DNA of 64,000 bases from Pseudoalteromonas byunsanensis (GTDB lineage Bacteria; Pseudomonadota; Gammaproteobacteria; Enterobacterales; Alteromonadaceae): NCBI RefSeq assembly GCF_001854475.1, contig NZ_MNAN01000034.1:259698-323697 (forward strand), written 5' to 3'. Below the pieces are notes generated by a model. It searched no databases. It was not told the DNA's origin and saw only the letters and a program-made list of their open reading frames with translations. A program made the translations under genes and the position numbers. Shown piece after piece: positions 37,427 through 46,289 of this stretch; positions within the stretch are counted from its first letter, which is position 1, and every line of letters starts with the position of its first letter.

Positions 37427-38020
37427 ATGGGCCTACATGTAAGTTCAGTATCTGATCTCCCTCTCTCAGAAGAGCGCAAGTACTACCTATATGTACTGGA
37501 TTATTACTGTTGGGAGGAGCCCATCAATGAGGCTTTGAACAAAAACATGGGTCGAATAGCTTCGTTTTGTGCCAAAAATGATGCGGTCATGGTTCAGGGG
37601 CTTCCTGATAGTCACTTCGCTTCAGAAGTTTTATCTTGGCAGGGTATCAACGGTATTGACCCAGAGGAACTTTTACCCGCGATATTGATAACCACCATTC
37701 ACCCGAGTTACTTTATTGAAAACAGTTATTCCAATCACGTCCAAGAAATTAAAGACTCTTTGGTCTTTGTAAAAGTTCGTGATGTATGCAAAACACCATC
37801 AGATCTTATTGTGTTTCTTGAAAAACTGTTCGTCGACATAAAGTCCGAGAAGAAAATCAAGGACTTCTCTATATCTCAAGAAATAAGAGCGGGTGAATCT
37901 GGGTCTTTCGTAGATACTCTTATCCTTGAACCAAATATCAGCGGCCTCGGTGTTGATCTAAAAGCGCTCACTACATGGTTCAAGTCACGTTTAACAAAAA
38001 CATCAACGCCAACTCGCTAA
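37427..38020 (+). CDS. Unknown 197-aa protein in a cassette-like unit
   Basis: Soluble, acidic protein without signal peptide, TM or recognisable domain. Notable stretches are KYYLYVLDYYCWEEP near the N-terminus, ILITTIHPSYF mid-way (with VFVKVRDVC after it), and a Lys-rich C-terminus. AAGGAG lies five bases before the ATG, giving a firm start. The stop codon falls inside the stem of the next attC-like site. It precedes the DUF6119 gene on the same strand with 49 bases between. Function unknown; a partner role in a two-gene system is possible. Confidence 0.8.
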   Translation: MGLHVSSVSDLPLSEERKYYLYVLDYYCWEEPINEALNKNMGRIASFCAKNDAVMVQGLPDSHFASEVLSWQGINGIDPEELLPAILITTIHPSYFIENSYSNHVQEIKDSLVFVKVRDVCKTPSDLIVFLEKLFVDIKSEKKIKDFSISQEIRAGESGSFVDTLILEPNISGLGVDLKALTTWFKSRLTKTSTPTR

Positions 38021-38047
38021 CGCTCGCGGGTTATGTTGGCGTTAAGC
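37989..38047. other. attC-like recombination site 2 (59 bp)
   Basis: GTTTAAC (37989-37995) fits RYYYAAC and GTTAAGC (38041-38047) fits GTTRRRY, spanning 59 bases. Inside are AACGCCAAC/GTTGGCGTT arms and an AACTCGC...GCGGGTT hairpin (one wobble). There is no T-run, so it is not an ordinary terminator. The upstream CDS stops inside it and the next CDS starts 22 bases after it. Confidence 0.6.
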
Positions 38048-38069
38048 ATCAAATATGGAGTATTCTGCA

Positions 38070-39704
38070 ATGGATGGTGATGATAAAAAGCCGTACCTTT
38101 TTTTAAATTCATTCCTCGTAAAAGGTGAGTATAAAGACCTTGATGTCAATGAATTCTTAAAGAGTTCAGCTCAAGTTAACACCTACGAAATTGATAGTCA
38201 GCATGAGTTAGAGGGAAATCTTTTCGTAAAAATCTCGACGGAGAAAAAGCCTAAGTGGGCTACTTTTACTGAAGAAGTGACAGGTGTAGATCTGAATGAA
38301 CTGTCTAATAGATCTAGTTCTGCGTTATTAATTATTAAAACCCCCCACAATACAATGGCTTTTACTTTTGGTTATGGTCGTTTTCTCTTGGATACTAAAT
38401 ATTTTGTGCATGACTTTGGAATTAAAACAGCGCTGAACACTTTAAAGCACGACAGTTTGAGAAGTGTTGACCTTTTTACTTTAGATGATCAAGCCGTACA
38501 AAAAAAGTCTCAAGCTGCGAGAGAGTCAGATGTTGGCGTCTTTGGGATTGATATATCGAAAGATGTATTGAGAGCAGTAACTGGTTCACCTAAAGCAGGT
38601 GTCAATTTAAAGAATATTTCGGGAGGCGATTCTGTATTTTCTTTCGGTTTAGAGTTAAACATTGATGAAATCAGCGATTTAATCTCAACTCTTTCGGATT
38701 ATTACAACAATGACTCTTACAAAGGTGAATTTTCATGGGTAGATAACATCCGTAAGATTAAAGAATCTTCTGAAATTTCAAACCTAGACGATCATCTTGT
38801 TAATGCATTAAAGGTCAAAAGCCCTGATGTATGTGTCACTATTCCTGAGTTAACTGATTGGGATTCTATTTGGGGTTTTAGTTTTACGCGCTCCAAAAAC
38901 ATTATAAAGCCTACAATTGATACTAATGACTACTATGCAAATCTTGACGTTGCAGCTGTATCGGTCGATTCAATAAAAAGAGACCGACTATTTGTATACG
39001 ATGTCCATGAAAATGAAACAGAACACCAAATATATAAATCTATTTATTTTGAGCATAAATTAAGTGACAAAATATATGTGCTGTTTTCTGGAACATGGTA
39101 CGAAATCGCTACTGATTTTATGACTAGAATAAACACTACGCTTTCACAAATACCTATATCTAGCTTACCGTTCCCTGAAGTTTATACTTGGAGTGAAGTT
39201 GTTGATGGCAAAACGAAAGATAGGATTGAAACCGAAGGGGACTACAATGAAAGGGCTGCCAATTCGCACTCTTATTACCTGTTAGATAAAAAATTAATTA
39301 AAAGCAATAGAACGACAACCTCCATTGAGCTTTGTGATCTAATGACTGCAAACAAGCAATATATTCATGTCAAACATCGAAAAGGTGGCTCGGCTGGTTT
39401 AAGTCACTTATTTTCTCAAGGTAGTGTTTCTGCAGAAATATTATTGGGTGACAAAGAGTTTAGAAAAGCAACTAGAAAAGTTCTTAAACGCGTTTTTGAT
39501 GGATTACAGAATACAGTTCCGTTAGATAATTTCAAAAGTGATGGTGTAGAAGTCGTATTTGTAATACTTGGCGAAGATTCATCAACTTTGAAAGATAATT
39601 TGCCATTTTTTAGTAAAGTAAACCTTTCGAAGGCATATGAAAGTCTTTCACAACGAGGGTTTAACGTAAAAATTGCTGGTGTAGGCACGGTACCAAAGCC
39701 TTGA
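38070..39704 (+). CDS. DUF6119 / TIGR04141 family sporadically distributed protein
   Basis: 544 aa. The ATG at 38070 is chosen over 38055 because GGAG lies at 38056-38059. The sequence matches the pattern of the DUF6119/TIGR04141 family: SSSALLIIKTPHNTMAFTFGYGRFLL, DFGIKTALNTL, LRSVD, FGIDISKDVLRAVTG, then WVDNI and a C-terminal KHRKGGSAGLSHLFSQG motif. Family members are patchily distributed in bacteria and often lie in accessory or defence islands; the biochemical role is not established to my knowledge. No signal peptide or TM, so cytosolic. The context (unknown 197-aa neighbour, attC-like sites, AbiC-like gene nearby) favours a mobile accessory, possibly anti-phage, role. Confidence 0.78.
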   Translation: MDGDDKKPYLFLNSFLVKGEYKDLDVNEFLKSSAQVNTYEIDSQHELEGNLFVKISTEKKPKWATFTEEVTGVDLNELSNRSSSALLIIKTPHNTMAFTFGYGRFLLDTKYFVHDFGIKTALNTLKHDSLRSVDLFTLDDQAVQKKSQAARESDVGVFGIDISKDVLRAVTGSPKAGVNLKNISGGDSVFSFGLELNIDEISDLISTLSDYYNNDSYKGEFSWVDNIRKIKESSEISNLDDHLVNALKVKSPDVCVTIPELTDWDSIWGFSFTRSKNIIKPTIDTNDYYANLDVAAVSVDSIKRDRLFVYDVHENETEHQIYKSIYFEHKLSDKIYVLFSGTWYEIATDFMTRINTTLSQIPISSLPFPEVYTWSEVVDGKTKDRIETEGDYNERAANSHSYYLLDKKLIKSNRTTTSIELCDLMTANKQYIHVKHRKGGSAGLSHLFSQGSVSAEILLGDKEFRKATRKVLKRVFDGLQNTVPLDNFKSDGVEVVFVILGEDSSTLKDNLPFFSKVNLSKAYESLSQRGFNVKIAGVGTVPKP

Positions 39705-39739
39705 TGCCTAATACCTATGAATTTTCTCCGGTCAAGTAA

Positions 39740-39817
39740 GCATAACGATTCTTTTTAGCTGCTTTGAAGCAGCTAATTTGTATTGGCAATTCTTAAACCT
39801 GTTCAACTTCGTTATGT
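39740..39817. other. attC-like recombination site 3 (78 bp, weaker)
   Basis: GCATAAC (39740) and GTTATGT (39811) enclose 64 bases and pair over eight bases (CATAACGA / TCGTTATG). Inside is a perfect hairpin AGCTGC-TTTGAA-GCAGCT (39757-39774). The boxes deviate from RYYYAAC/GTTRRRY at one base each. It follows the DUF6119 stop by 35 bases. Confidence 0.35.
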
Positions 39818-39820
39818 CAG

Positions 39821-40095
39821 TTAGCCATGCAAATAGAGCACAGCAGCTTCGCTTAATGTCCACTTTAGATAACCACTCTCAATTTTATTGCCGCTGGTAT
39901 CATAGGTTTTGCCAGCAGATTTAGCTTTACACTTAACTAGTCGACAGTACGACGCGAATGTATGGTACGCAGGTGCGCGTAATAGTTTGGTTGATGCTTT
40001 TTAGCTTTGCTCTCTAAATAAAATTTAAGTTGCTCTTCTGCGTAGGCATCTAGTATGGCTAAATCAAAGTTAACATCAAGTTGGAGAGGGTCCAC
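39821..40095 (-). pseudogene. Frameshifted remnant of an unknown gene
   Basis: On the minus strand an open stretch (LQLDVNFDLAILDAYAEEQL, then YLESKAKKHQPNYYAHLRT) ends by frameshift near 39970 and continues in another frame as FASYCRLVKCKAKSAGKTYD and SGYLKWTLSEAAVLYLHG, stopping at 39821. Together they read as the C-terminus of one decayed protein, perhaps phage- or transposon-derived. No start is present. Confidence 0.45.
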
Positions 40096-40197
40096 GGATT
40101 ACTTACCGCACAGAAACGCACGCCTTACGCAACGGGAGGTACAGTGGTAGTATTTGGTGTCAGTTAAACTGATTTGCCTTCTACGGGCAGTTGCCAT
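40096..40197 (-). pseudogene. N-terminal fragment of a REP-associated tyrosine (Y1) transposase
   Basis: The minus-strand reading from ATG at 40197 starts [19 protein letters not shown], then [13 protein letters not shown] and stop. This is the conserved N-terminus of the IS200-like TnpA_REP family abundant in Pseudoalteromonas-type genomes, which normally continues for about 300 residues. The rest is missing; the next open reading on the same strand is unrelated, so the element was truncated by rearrangement. Confidence 0.75.
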
Positions 40198-40481
40198 AGT
40201 TTGGTTTCCTCAACCCTTTGAGTGTAGGGTTAAAGCTTAGGCGGCATCTTAGGAAGGTCCAAATTAGTGGTGCGTGTCAGCGATTTGTTACCGTGCTGGT
40301 AAAGTTGGTTTTCATACAGCAAATTATTTAGAGACGTCGGTGATGAGTATTTGCTTTATCCGTCTATTTTGATGGAATTTCCACTTCATAGAATCACACA
40401 ATACTCTTTGCTTCCGACCTTACTAATCATATAAGTATGCCCCTTATTGATAGGCGTACAGAATAATGATGTTATTATCAA
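40198..40481. other. Non-coding spacer
   Basis: Contains an AACCCT...AGGGTT hairpin near 40211-40230 just upstream of the transposase fragment. No gene recognised. Confidence 0.4.
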
Positions 40482-40520
40482 GTGAATTTGAAATACGGCC
40501 TTGAATATATAAGGAGAGTT

Positions 40521-41465
40521 ATGGATTTTGGTCTTATTTTGGCATTTTTTGTTATTACCATTATCGCAACAATAATGTTTTTTATGCTCAGCGAGAAAGC
40601 GAAAAGCGATAAGTTTCTATTTTATTTATTACTACCTTTGATTCTCATCCCATCATTCCTAGTCGCATGGTATTTAATGAGTTTTGGCTTTGATCCTAAT
40701 AATAGGAACTTCACAACTTGGAACAACGTAGCCGCTTTCTTTAATAGCTCTCTTAGTCCATTACTTCTGTTAGCCAGTATCGCGTTGCTTTACAAAACAT
40801 GGGATACGAGTAAGCAAGAATTAGCAGAAACAAAACAAGAATTCAGATTGCAAAATAAAATTGCACGCTATCCTCTCGAAATTGATGTATTGAGAAATAG
40901 ACTCAAAGTGCTGACTGAGAACCTTTACTCACAGTGTTCAACCGAATTGCTAAAAAAAAGTCTTGAGACGACAGATTTTATATTGATGAACGAAACACCA
41001 GAAACAAGAGATGAAACCATTCGCTTAGTAAAGAGTGGACCTGAATACGAGCTATCTTGCGGCAATGATCTTATTAATTATTGTAGTACAGTAAGAAAAA
41101 AGTTTCCCTTATCGAAGGGAGCTCTGTTCGTGCAACAGCAATCAGAAATTGGTTCATGCATGCCGTTACTAAACAAAAATCAGGATTTTAGTGAATACCT
41201 TTTGAGCGTAAGTAGTTTCTGCTTGAGAAACTTGGTTACAGATATGAATCGAGCACTTTACGATGAAATTCATGTACTCGACCAATATAAACAAATTGTT
41301 CAATCAATAGTTGATGAACGAGATATAGACCTACAAAAGATGCTAAAAAAAGAGGTTAACTATTTCTTAAAACCTGTATTTGAAAATGCACTTAATGTCT
41401 ACTTAATGCTTGATAGTCAAAATAGCGAGTTGGTGGCTATATACCGAAACTTGCACAGAAATTAG
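40521..41465 (+). CDS. Two-TM membrane protein resembling phage abortive infection protein AbiC
   Basis: 314 aa from ATG 40521, chosen for the strong AAGGAG at 40511-40516; a GTG 39 bases upstream is unlikely. Two transmembrane helices (about 3-25 and 32-55) are followed by FFNSSLSPLLLLASIALLYKTW and the coiled coil SKQELAETKQEFRLQNK. This is the topology and sequence flavour of the putAbiC family (putative phage abortive infection). The remaining about 200 residues are cytosolic, helical and not otherwise recognised. Its position beside mobile remnants and cassette-like genes fits an accessory defence function, but activity is inference. Confidence 0.65.
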   Translation: MDFGLILAFFVITIIATIMFFMLSEKAKSDKFLFYLLLPLILIPSFLVAWYLMSFGFDPNNRNFTTWNNVAAFFNSSLSPLLLLASIALLYKTWDTSKQELAETKQEFRLQNKIARYPLEIDVLRNRLKVLTENLYSQCSTELLKKSLETTDFILMNETPETRDETIRLVKSGPEYELSCGNDLINYCSTVRKKFPLSKGALFVQQQSEIGSCMPLLNKNQDFSEYLLSVSSFCLRNLVTDMNRALYDEIHVLDQYKQIVQSIVDERDIDLQKMLKKEVNYFLKPVFENALNVYLMLDSQNSELVAIYRNLHRN

Positions 41466-41633
41466 CTTGTTTTAGTGGTCAATGCTTTTTGGCCACCTCA
41501 TTACTAGTTTCCCTGTATTTGCTTTCTTTAATAATGAGCAACCATTGTTATGCTGACAGCCCGTTACCCTACACCCGACCGTTCATATGAACTGGTTGAC
41601 TAAAGAACAAAACTTTGGAAGCGCTAAAAGCGG

Positions 41634-42935
41634 TTAATTCAATTGCAGTGGGTTGAAGCGTCCTGTCGCTTGTTTGATGCGTTCTATAAGTGAACTGTCC
41701 TGTTGATATAGTTCAATTTGTATTTTTATTTGTTCGATTTGTTCATCATCAAAACAAACTTGGTTATAGGCTTTAATAAGACCAGGGGCGTCTGAGTAGG
41801 TACACACTTCGTTGGGCATAGGCGTTCTGAAATACACATCTTTAGGGAACACTACACAACCGTAAATATGGGTATTTATGTCCAGAAACTCTCTGAGCAC
41901 GGCTATTTTTTTATTTAAAGCCTCAAATGGGTTTTCAAAATAATGCCTTTCATCATCAATACTTTGAGTCCAATATTCTGAGTGGCTATCAACCCAAATA
42001 GACCCAGCTTGGCTTTGATACTGAATAACAAACACCCCAAATTTAGAAACTAGCAATTCATCCACATCTAAGCGATGATTGTGCGTCCCCAAACACACTT
42101 TACCAAATGCAAAATAGTTATCCCCGATGGATTGCTTGATGAACCGATGTAACTGTAAGCGATTAAGAAAGTGGCTCGTAGCCCGTTTTGTGTAAGGCCA
42201 CAATGTTACAGCGACCACAGCAATACTTGCTATCAGCAATACAACCCACACGTAACTTCCAACATTACTCCATTTCGAAGGCTCTGGCTGAGATTGAACG
42301 GTAGGCGCAACCATAGGCGTGTTGCTTTGCGCCGGATTTGAGATTGCCTTTTGCGCATTTTGAGAAGGTAGTGATTTAGGTTCAACTTTTGCTATTTCCT
42401 TATCAGCTTCCTCATCGTCTTTTTGCTGCTCAGCGTTTACCTGCTGTTGCTCGAGAGTTTTGAGCCAATATTGTTCAAATTGAACTCTATTTTCTGTCGC
42501 TTCTTCGTTACAATTTACATGCTCCTGAGCCGTTTTGTTTGCCTTTTGACACTGCGCTGACGGTTGGTAAAAATCCACCCATGCAGCTTGTTTTTTAGCA
42601 TTTTTATAGCGTTCAGGGCCTTGGTTCAACTGGGCTGATGCGACTTGTAACACGGGTTTGTTGGCATGAGTTGCAACCTTTGGTTTATCTTGTTGATGCG
42701 AGGTATAAACAACCACATCTGAACAAAATAACCTTAATCGCTCATCCAAGCGTTGCCAACGGTTGTAAGAAGGTTGACCTTTTTGGTAGGCGCCAGCGCG
42801 TTCTAACGAGCGAGCTTCAACTAAAAAGCTCTTACATATTTCTTCAGACAATTGCATTTGTGCATTGCTTAATGCTGACCAGCAAAGCAAAAAAAACACA
42901 CAACATAACCATAGTGACCGTGCGGCTGAAGGCAT
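41634..42935 (-). CDS. Membrane protein with degenerate NERD domain
   Basis: 433 aa from ATG 42935 (GAGGG upstream), where a signal peptide begins (MPSAARSLWLC, ending SNAQ); an ATG 63 bases upstream is less likely. A Glu/Lys/Gln-rich periplasmic region with several Cys, one TM (about 225-245), then a NERD (nuclease-related) domain (about 265-390): DVDELLVSKFGVFVIQYQS, EYWTQSI, NPFEALNKKIAVLREFL. The usual E-x-K of the nuclease core reads Q-Y-Q, so catalysis is probably lost. It is the last gene of a three-gene minus-strand run with two propeller lipoproteins. Confidence 0.78.
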   Translation of the reverse strand: MPSAARSLWLCCVFFLLCWSALSNAQMQLSEEICKSFLVEARSLERAGAYQKGQPSYNRWQRLDERLRLFCSDVVVYTSHQQDKPKVATHANKPVLQVASAQLNQGPERYKNAKKQAAWVDFYQPSAQCQKANKTAQEHVNCNEEATENRVQFEQYWLKTLEQQQVNAEQQKDDEEADKEIAKVEPKSLPSQNAQKAISNPAQSNTPMVAPTVQSQPEPSKWSNVGSYVWVVLLIASIAVVAVTLWPYTKRATSHFLNRLQLHRFIKQSIGDNYFAFGKVCLGTHNHRLDVDELLVSKFGVFVIQYQSQAGSIWVDSHSEYWTQSIDDERHYFENPFEALNKKIAVLREFLDINTHIYGCVVFPKDVYFRTPMPNEVCTYSDAPGLIKAYNQVCFDDEQIEQIKIQIELYQQDSSLIERIKQATGRFNPLQLN

Positions 42936-43013
42936 GGTCAACCCTCTAGTGACATGTAAAAAATGAGTATTTATAATTGTCATGTGTCCATTATACAAAC
43001 AAACATAGAGTGT

Positions 43014-44000
43014 TTAAAGATCTGCAATCATCTTACTGAGTGTCCAGCTTTCAACTACGCCTTCGCTGTTAAGTGTAAGTAAAGTATCATCCACAATAAC
43101 CATATCCAGTAGCGTTGTCCCTAAGCTATGAGTATCAATTTGCCAACTGAATTTCTCTTTGCCAGACGATGTATCCCAGATGCTTAATTCAGACTTTGGT
43201 GTCGACGTGATCAACAAGGAGGTTTTGGGAATGAACAGCGACTGTCTAAACCACTTAAAGCGGGTAATATATTCGAGTTCATTGAGCACCTGCCCGTCAT
43301 CTACAGCGAGTACTTGCTGTGTTTTCAAACTATCGGCAACAAATATTTTATCGCGTTCATCCGACACACTGACACTACTCAATCGAGAAGTGTATTCTTG
43401 CTGATAGTAGCTTTGCCCAGTTTGTAAATTCCAAGCGTTCACAACCCCATCATGCGACCCCGTTACAATCATGAGTCTGTCCTCAATAATATGTATCGCT
43501 ATCACATTACTACTATGCGGCATAAATTGGTTCATTTTCTCAGTATTTCTATTAGCGATAGAAACTGAGCCGTCGGTAAATCCAATGGCTACAAGTGAGC
43601 CGTTATCTGACACTGCTAATTGCGATACTCTAGCAAGCTCATCCACTCCAGAAACGCTCAACGTACCCTGTAGTGTGCCATTGGGTGTATTCCAAAACTG
43701 AACTAGATCATCTCCCGCCACCAGCAATTGTTTGGTAGGTTTATGAAATACGAGTGCGCGGATCTGTTCAGGCAACTGCGTTTCGCTCAAACTCATTAAC
43801 ACTTGTTTGCTTGTTGTATCCCAAAGCGCAAGGTTTGGCCCCTCTATTACAAGTGCCAACTGTTTGCCGTCATGCGATAACTGGCCTCGCAATACCAACG
43901 CATCGCTGTACTGATATTTAGCGCTTGGATTTGTGCTTTCAGAGTCACTACACCCTACCAACAGTAAAACAATCAGACTTAACAGTAACCACCTAAACAT
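43014..44000 (-). CDS. WD40-like beta-propeller lipoprotein (second paralogue)
   Basis: 328 aa from ATG 44000; the lipobox is LLVGCSDS. The mature part is built of WD-like blades (SSVNAWNLQTGQ, LSIWDTSSGKEKFSW, FWNTPNG) forming one propeller, a protein-binding platform probably anchored to the outer membrane facing the periplasm. Clearly paralogous to the gene upstream (shared FRQSQF/SLFIPK, TSGSHDG/TGAQDG, LSLWNT pattern along the whole length), with 16 bases between them, so a tandem duplication. Confidence 0.82.
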   Translation of the reverse strand: MFRWLLLSLIVLLLVGCSDSESTNPSAKYQYSDALVLRGQLSHDGKQLALVIEGPNLALWDTTSKQVLMSLSETQLPEQIRALVFHKPTKQLLVAGDDLVQFWNTPNGTLQGTLSVSGVDELARVSQLAVSDNGSLVAIGFTDGSVSIANRNTEKMNQFMPHSSNVIAIHIIEDRLMIVTGSHDGVVNAWNLQTGQSYYQQEYTSRLSSVSVSDERDKIFVADSLKTQQVLAVDDGQVLNELEYITRFKWFRQSLFIPKTSLLITSTPKSELSIWDTSSGKEKFSWQIDTHSLGTTLLDMVIVDDTLLTLNSEGVVESWTLSKMIADL

Positions 44001-44016
44001 GTCATTTTCCTTACAC

Positions 44017-45006
44017 TTAAAGTGCTTTGAGCTGATTAAGATCCCAACTTTGTAGCATTGCATCGCTATTTAAAGTATATAGCTTACCTGCGCTGGTAGC
44101 GTGCATTGACATAATGGTCGCCCCTTCCCTTTGTGTGGCGATGGTCCACGTTCCCAGCTCATCTCCAGAGCCTGTATTCCATAGACTTAAATGTGATTTA
44201 GAAGACGAAGTTGCTAATAGGGGCGCATTTGGAATAAATTGAGACTGTCGAAATATTTTAAAACGCGCAGAATAGTTAAGTTTTACTACTTCTTCGCCAC
44301 CGACCAGTGTTTTGATATGCTGCGCGCCTAGGCCATCAGAAACAAAAAAGCGCGAAAAGTCCTGATCGGTTGTTAAACTTGTCACTCGGTGAGCAAATTC
44401 TTTCTCAAACAGTGACTTTGGTGAACCAAATTGCCACAATCCCACTTTGCCATCCTGAGCGCCAGTTAAAAACAGCTCTCCTTGTTTACCAAAAGCCAGA
44501 AAGTCAATTGGTCTTGAATGAGGTTTAAATCGGTTATTCAGCCGTGTGTTTAAATCCGCCATATTCAAAGAGCCATCTGTCATTGCTATTAACGCTCGAC
44601 CATTGTTAGGTGAAAGCGCGATATGACTGATGGTGGCCATTGGATCAACCCCCGTAAACTGTACCTTATGGATAAAGCTTCTTCCCGAAACAGACCATAT
44701 TCCTAACGTATCGTAGTTAGCCACCAACAATAAGGAATTGTCTTTAGATAATAACGCGTGACGAACGGGTTTGAGTAGCTGCTCTTGAGGAACTTGGTAC
44801 TCAACTTGTCTTGATGCTGTACGCCATACTGTTACCTGCTCAGATACAGTAACAGTCAATAACAACCGACCATCGTCAGATATTTGACCAACTAACAACG
44901 GCTCTTGCTCAAACTGATGGACCACCCCTTCGGATAGCTTGAGATCTTTTCCACATCCAGCTAATAGCAATAAAAACAGTGTGGTAATGACGGTATACCA
45001 ACGCAT
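44017..45006 (-). CDS. WD40-like beta-propeller lipoprotein (first paralogue)
   Basis: 329 aa; the lipobox is LLLAGCGK. Same single-propeller architecture as the following gene, with blades such as VTVWRTASRQ, LGIWSVSGR, VGLWQFGS and LSLWNTGSGDE. First gene of the minus-strand trio with the second propeller and the NERD-like membrane protein. A periplasmic scaffolding role is inferred from the fold only. Confidence 0.82.
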   Translation of the reverse strand: MRWYTVITTLFLLLLAGCGKDLKLSEGVVHQFEQEPLLVGQISDDGRLLLTVTVSEQVTVWRTASRQVEYQVPQEQLLKPVRHALLSKDNSLLLVANYDTLGIWSVSGRSFIHKVQFTGVDPMATISHIALSPNNGRALIAMTDGSLNMADLNTRLNNRFKPHSRPIDFLAFGKQGELFLTGAQDGKVGLWQFGSPKSLFEKEFAHRVTSLTTDQDFSRFFVSDGLGAQHIKTLVGGEEVVKLNYSARFKIFRQSQFIPNAPLLATSSSKSHLSLWNTGSGDELGTWTIATQREGATIMSMHATSAGKLYTLNSDAMLQSWDLNQLKAL

Positions 45007-45294
45007 ATTACACCTCTAAAAAGCTTACCGCATTGCAATACTCTCGCATTGCTCAAACAACTAGCCGGAAAACTGCAAGCACAATGCCAATCTCGCAAAT
45101 TTAAATTGGGTAGCTTGCGGCCTTTCATCATTTTCAACAATCAATACAATGTGTAAATTTTAGCCACATGCCATGAAGATTACCACGTTAGCATCCCATA
45201 AGCACAGTAAAGGCCAACAAAGATGAGATAACTTAAGCTTAAACCTATAATCGTGTGATTAGCTGCAATAAAGCTCAAGCAGCACAAAAGGCAA

Positions 45295-46176
45295 TTAATG
45301 ATTAAATTGCGTAATTAGCCAATCTTTAAATATCCTGACTTTATGCCATGTAAAATGCCGCTCAGGTCCAACTAAAAAATACTGATAGTCGCATTGCAAC
45401 TCAAAACCAGGCCATACCATTAACTGCGATAGTGCCACTTGAGATTCGATCAAACGCTTTCTGAGCATACCAATACCTTGACCTGCTAACACAGCCTGAA
45501 TAACCAACGCGGCATTATCTATTTCCAAAAAGTGAGGTAACTGCTCTGGCGTTATATCCAGCTCATCCACCATAGTTTGCCACGCCCGCTGTGCATCAGG
45601 GCAAATATCCATGATTAACTGACTGTTGAGTAACTGAGGTTTCAAAGGGGCCGATTCATCGAGCATTCCTGCTTTATATACCAGCAGCATTTGGTCATCG
45701 CCCAGCAGCTCGCTATGTAAACCCGAGTACTGCCCTTCGCCAAATCGCAGTCCTATATCAGCCTCTCCCCGCTCAAAGTTAGCATGTCGATCGCTTGGGT
45801 CAATACGCAACTTTATGTCTGCTCCAGTTTGACTAAAGTCCTGTATTCGTGGAAGTAACCAGCAAGCAGCAAACGAAGGCAATACGGAAATGTTCAACGT
45901 TGTGGGCTCGGGGTCTTTTGCTAGAGCTCCGATCCCCGCCTCTATATGACCAAAGGCAGCTAACACATGAGGTAACAACTGCTCTCCTTGTCTTGTAAGA
46001 TGCACAGCTCTGGTTTGCCTGACAAATAATTCACATTGCAAGTGCGTTTCTAACGCTCTTATTTGTTGACTAATTGCCGCTTGAGTCACAAACAATTGCT
46101 CAGCTGCCAATTTAAAACTACCAAGCTCGGCTGCGTATTTAAAATACAGTAAACTTTTCAAAGGGGGTAAATTCAT
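45295..46176 (-). CDS. LysR-family transcriptional regulator (GcvA-like)
   Basis: 293 aa. N-terminal winged helix-turn-helix (FKLAAEQLFVTQAAISQQIRAL) and a C-terminal periplasmic-binding-like effector domain with the GcvA-group pattern (LPSFAACWLLPRI, EADIGLRFG, GQGIGMLR). Divergent from the small secreted protein gene at 46290 with 113 bases between, so it may regulate that gene. Effector unknown. Confidence 0.9.
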   Translation of the reverse strand: MNLPPLKSLLYFKYAAELGSFKLAAEQLFVTQAAISQQIRALETHLQCELFVRQTRAVHLTRQGEQLLPHVLAAFGHIEAGIGALAKDPEPTTLNISVLPSFAACWLLPRIQDFSQTGADIKLRIDPSDRHANFERGEADIGLRFGEGQYSGLHSELLGDDQMLLVYKAGMLDESAPLKPQLLNSQLIMDICPDAQRAWQTMVDELDITPEQLPHFLEIDNAALVIQAVLAGQGIGMLRKRLIESQVALSQLMVWPGFELQCDYQYFLVGPERHFTWHKVRIFKDWLITQFNH

Positions 46177-46289
46177 AATCCGACAACAGTTAAGAAAAAC
46201 TTAATCATAGAGAATTTTTTATCGTTTGTCAGCTCAGGCCATAACCTCAATACTCTTATCAAGCCCAAACAGTAATAAGAGAGTAAATT

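Noticed and set aside
37989-38047. Stem-loop as ordinary intrinsic terminator
   Set aside because: No T-run follows and the conserved boxes at both ends fit an attC-like site better.
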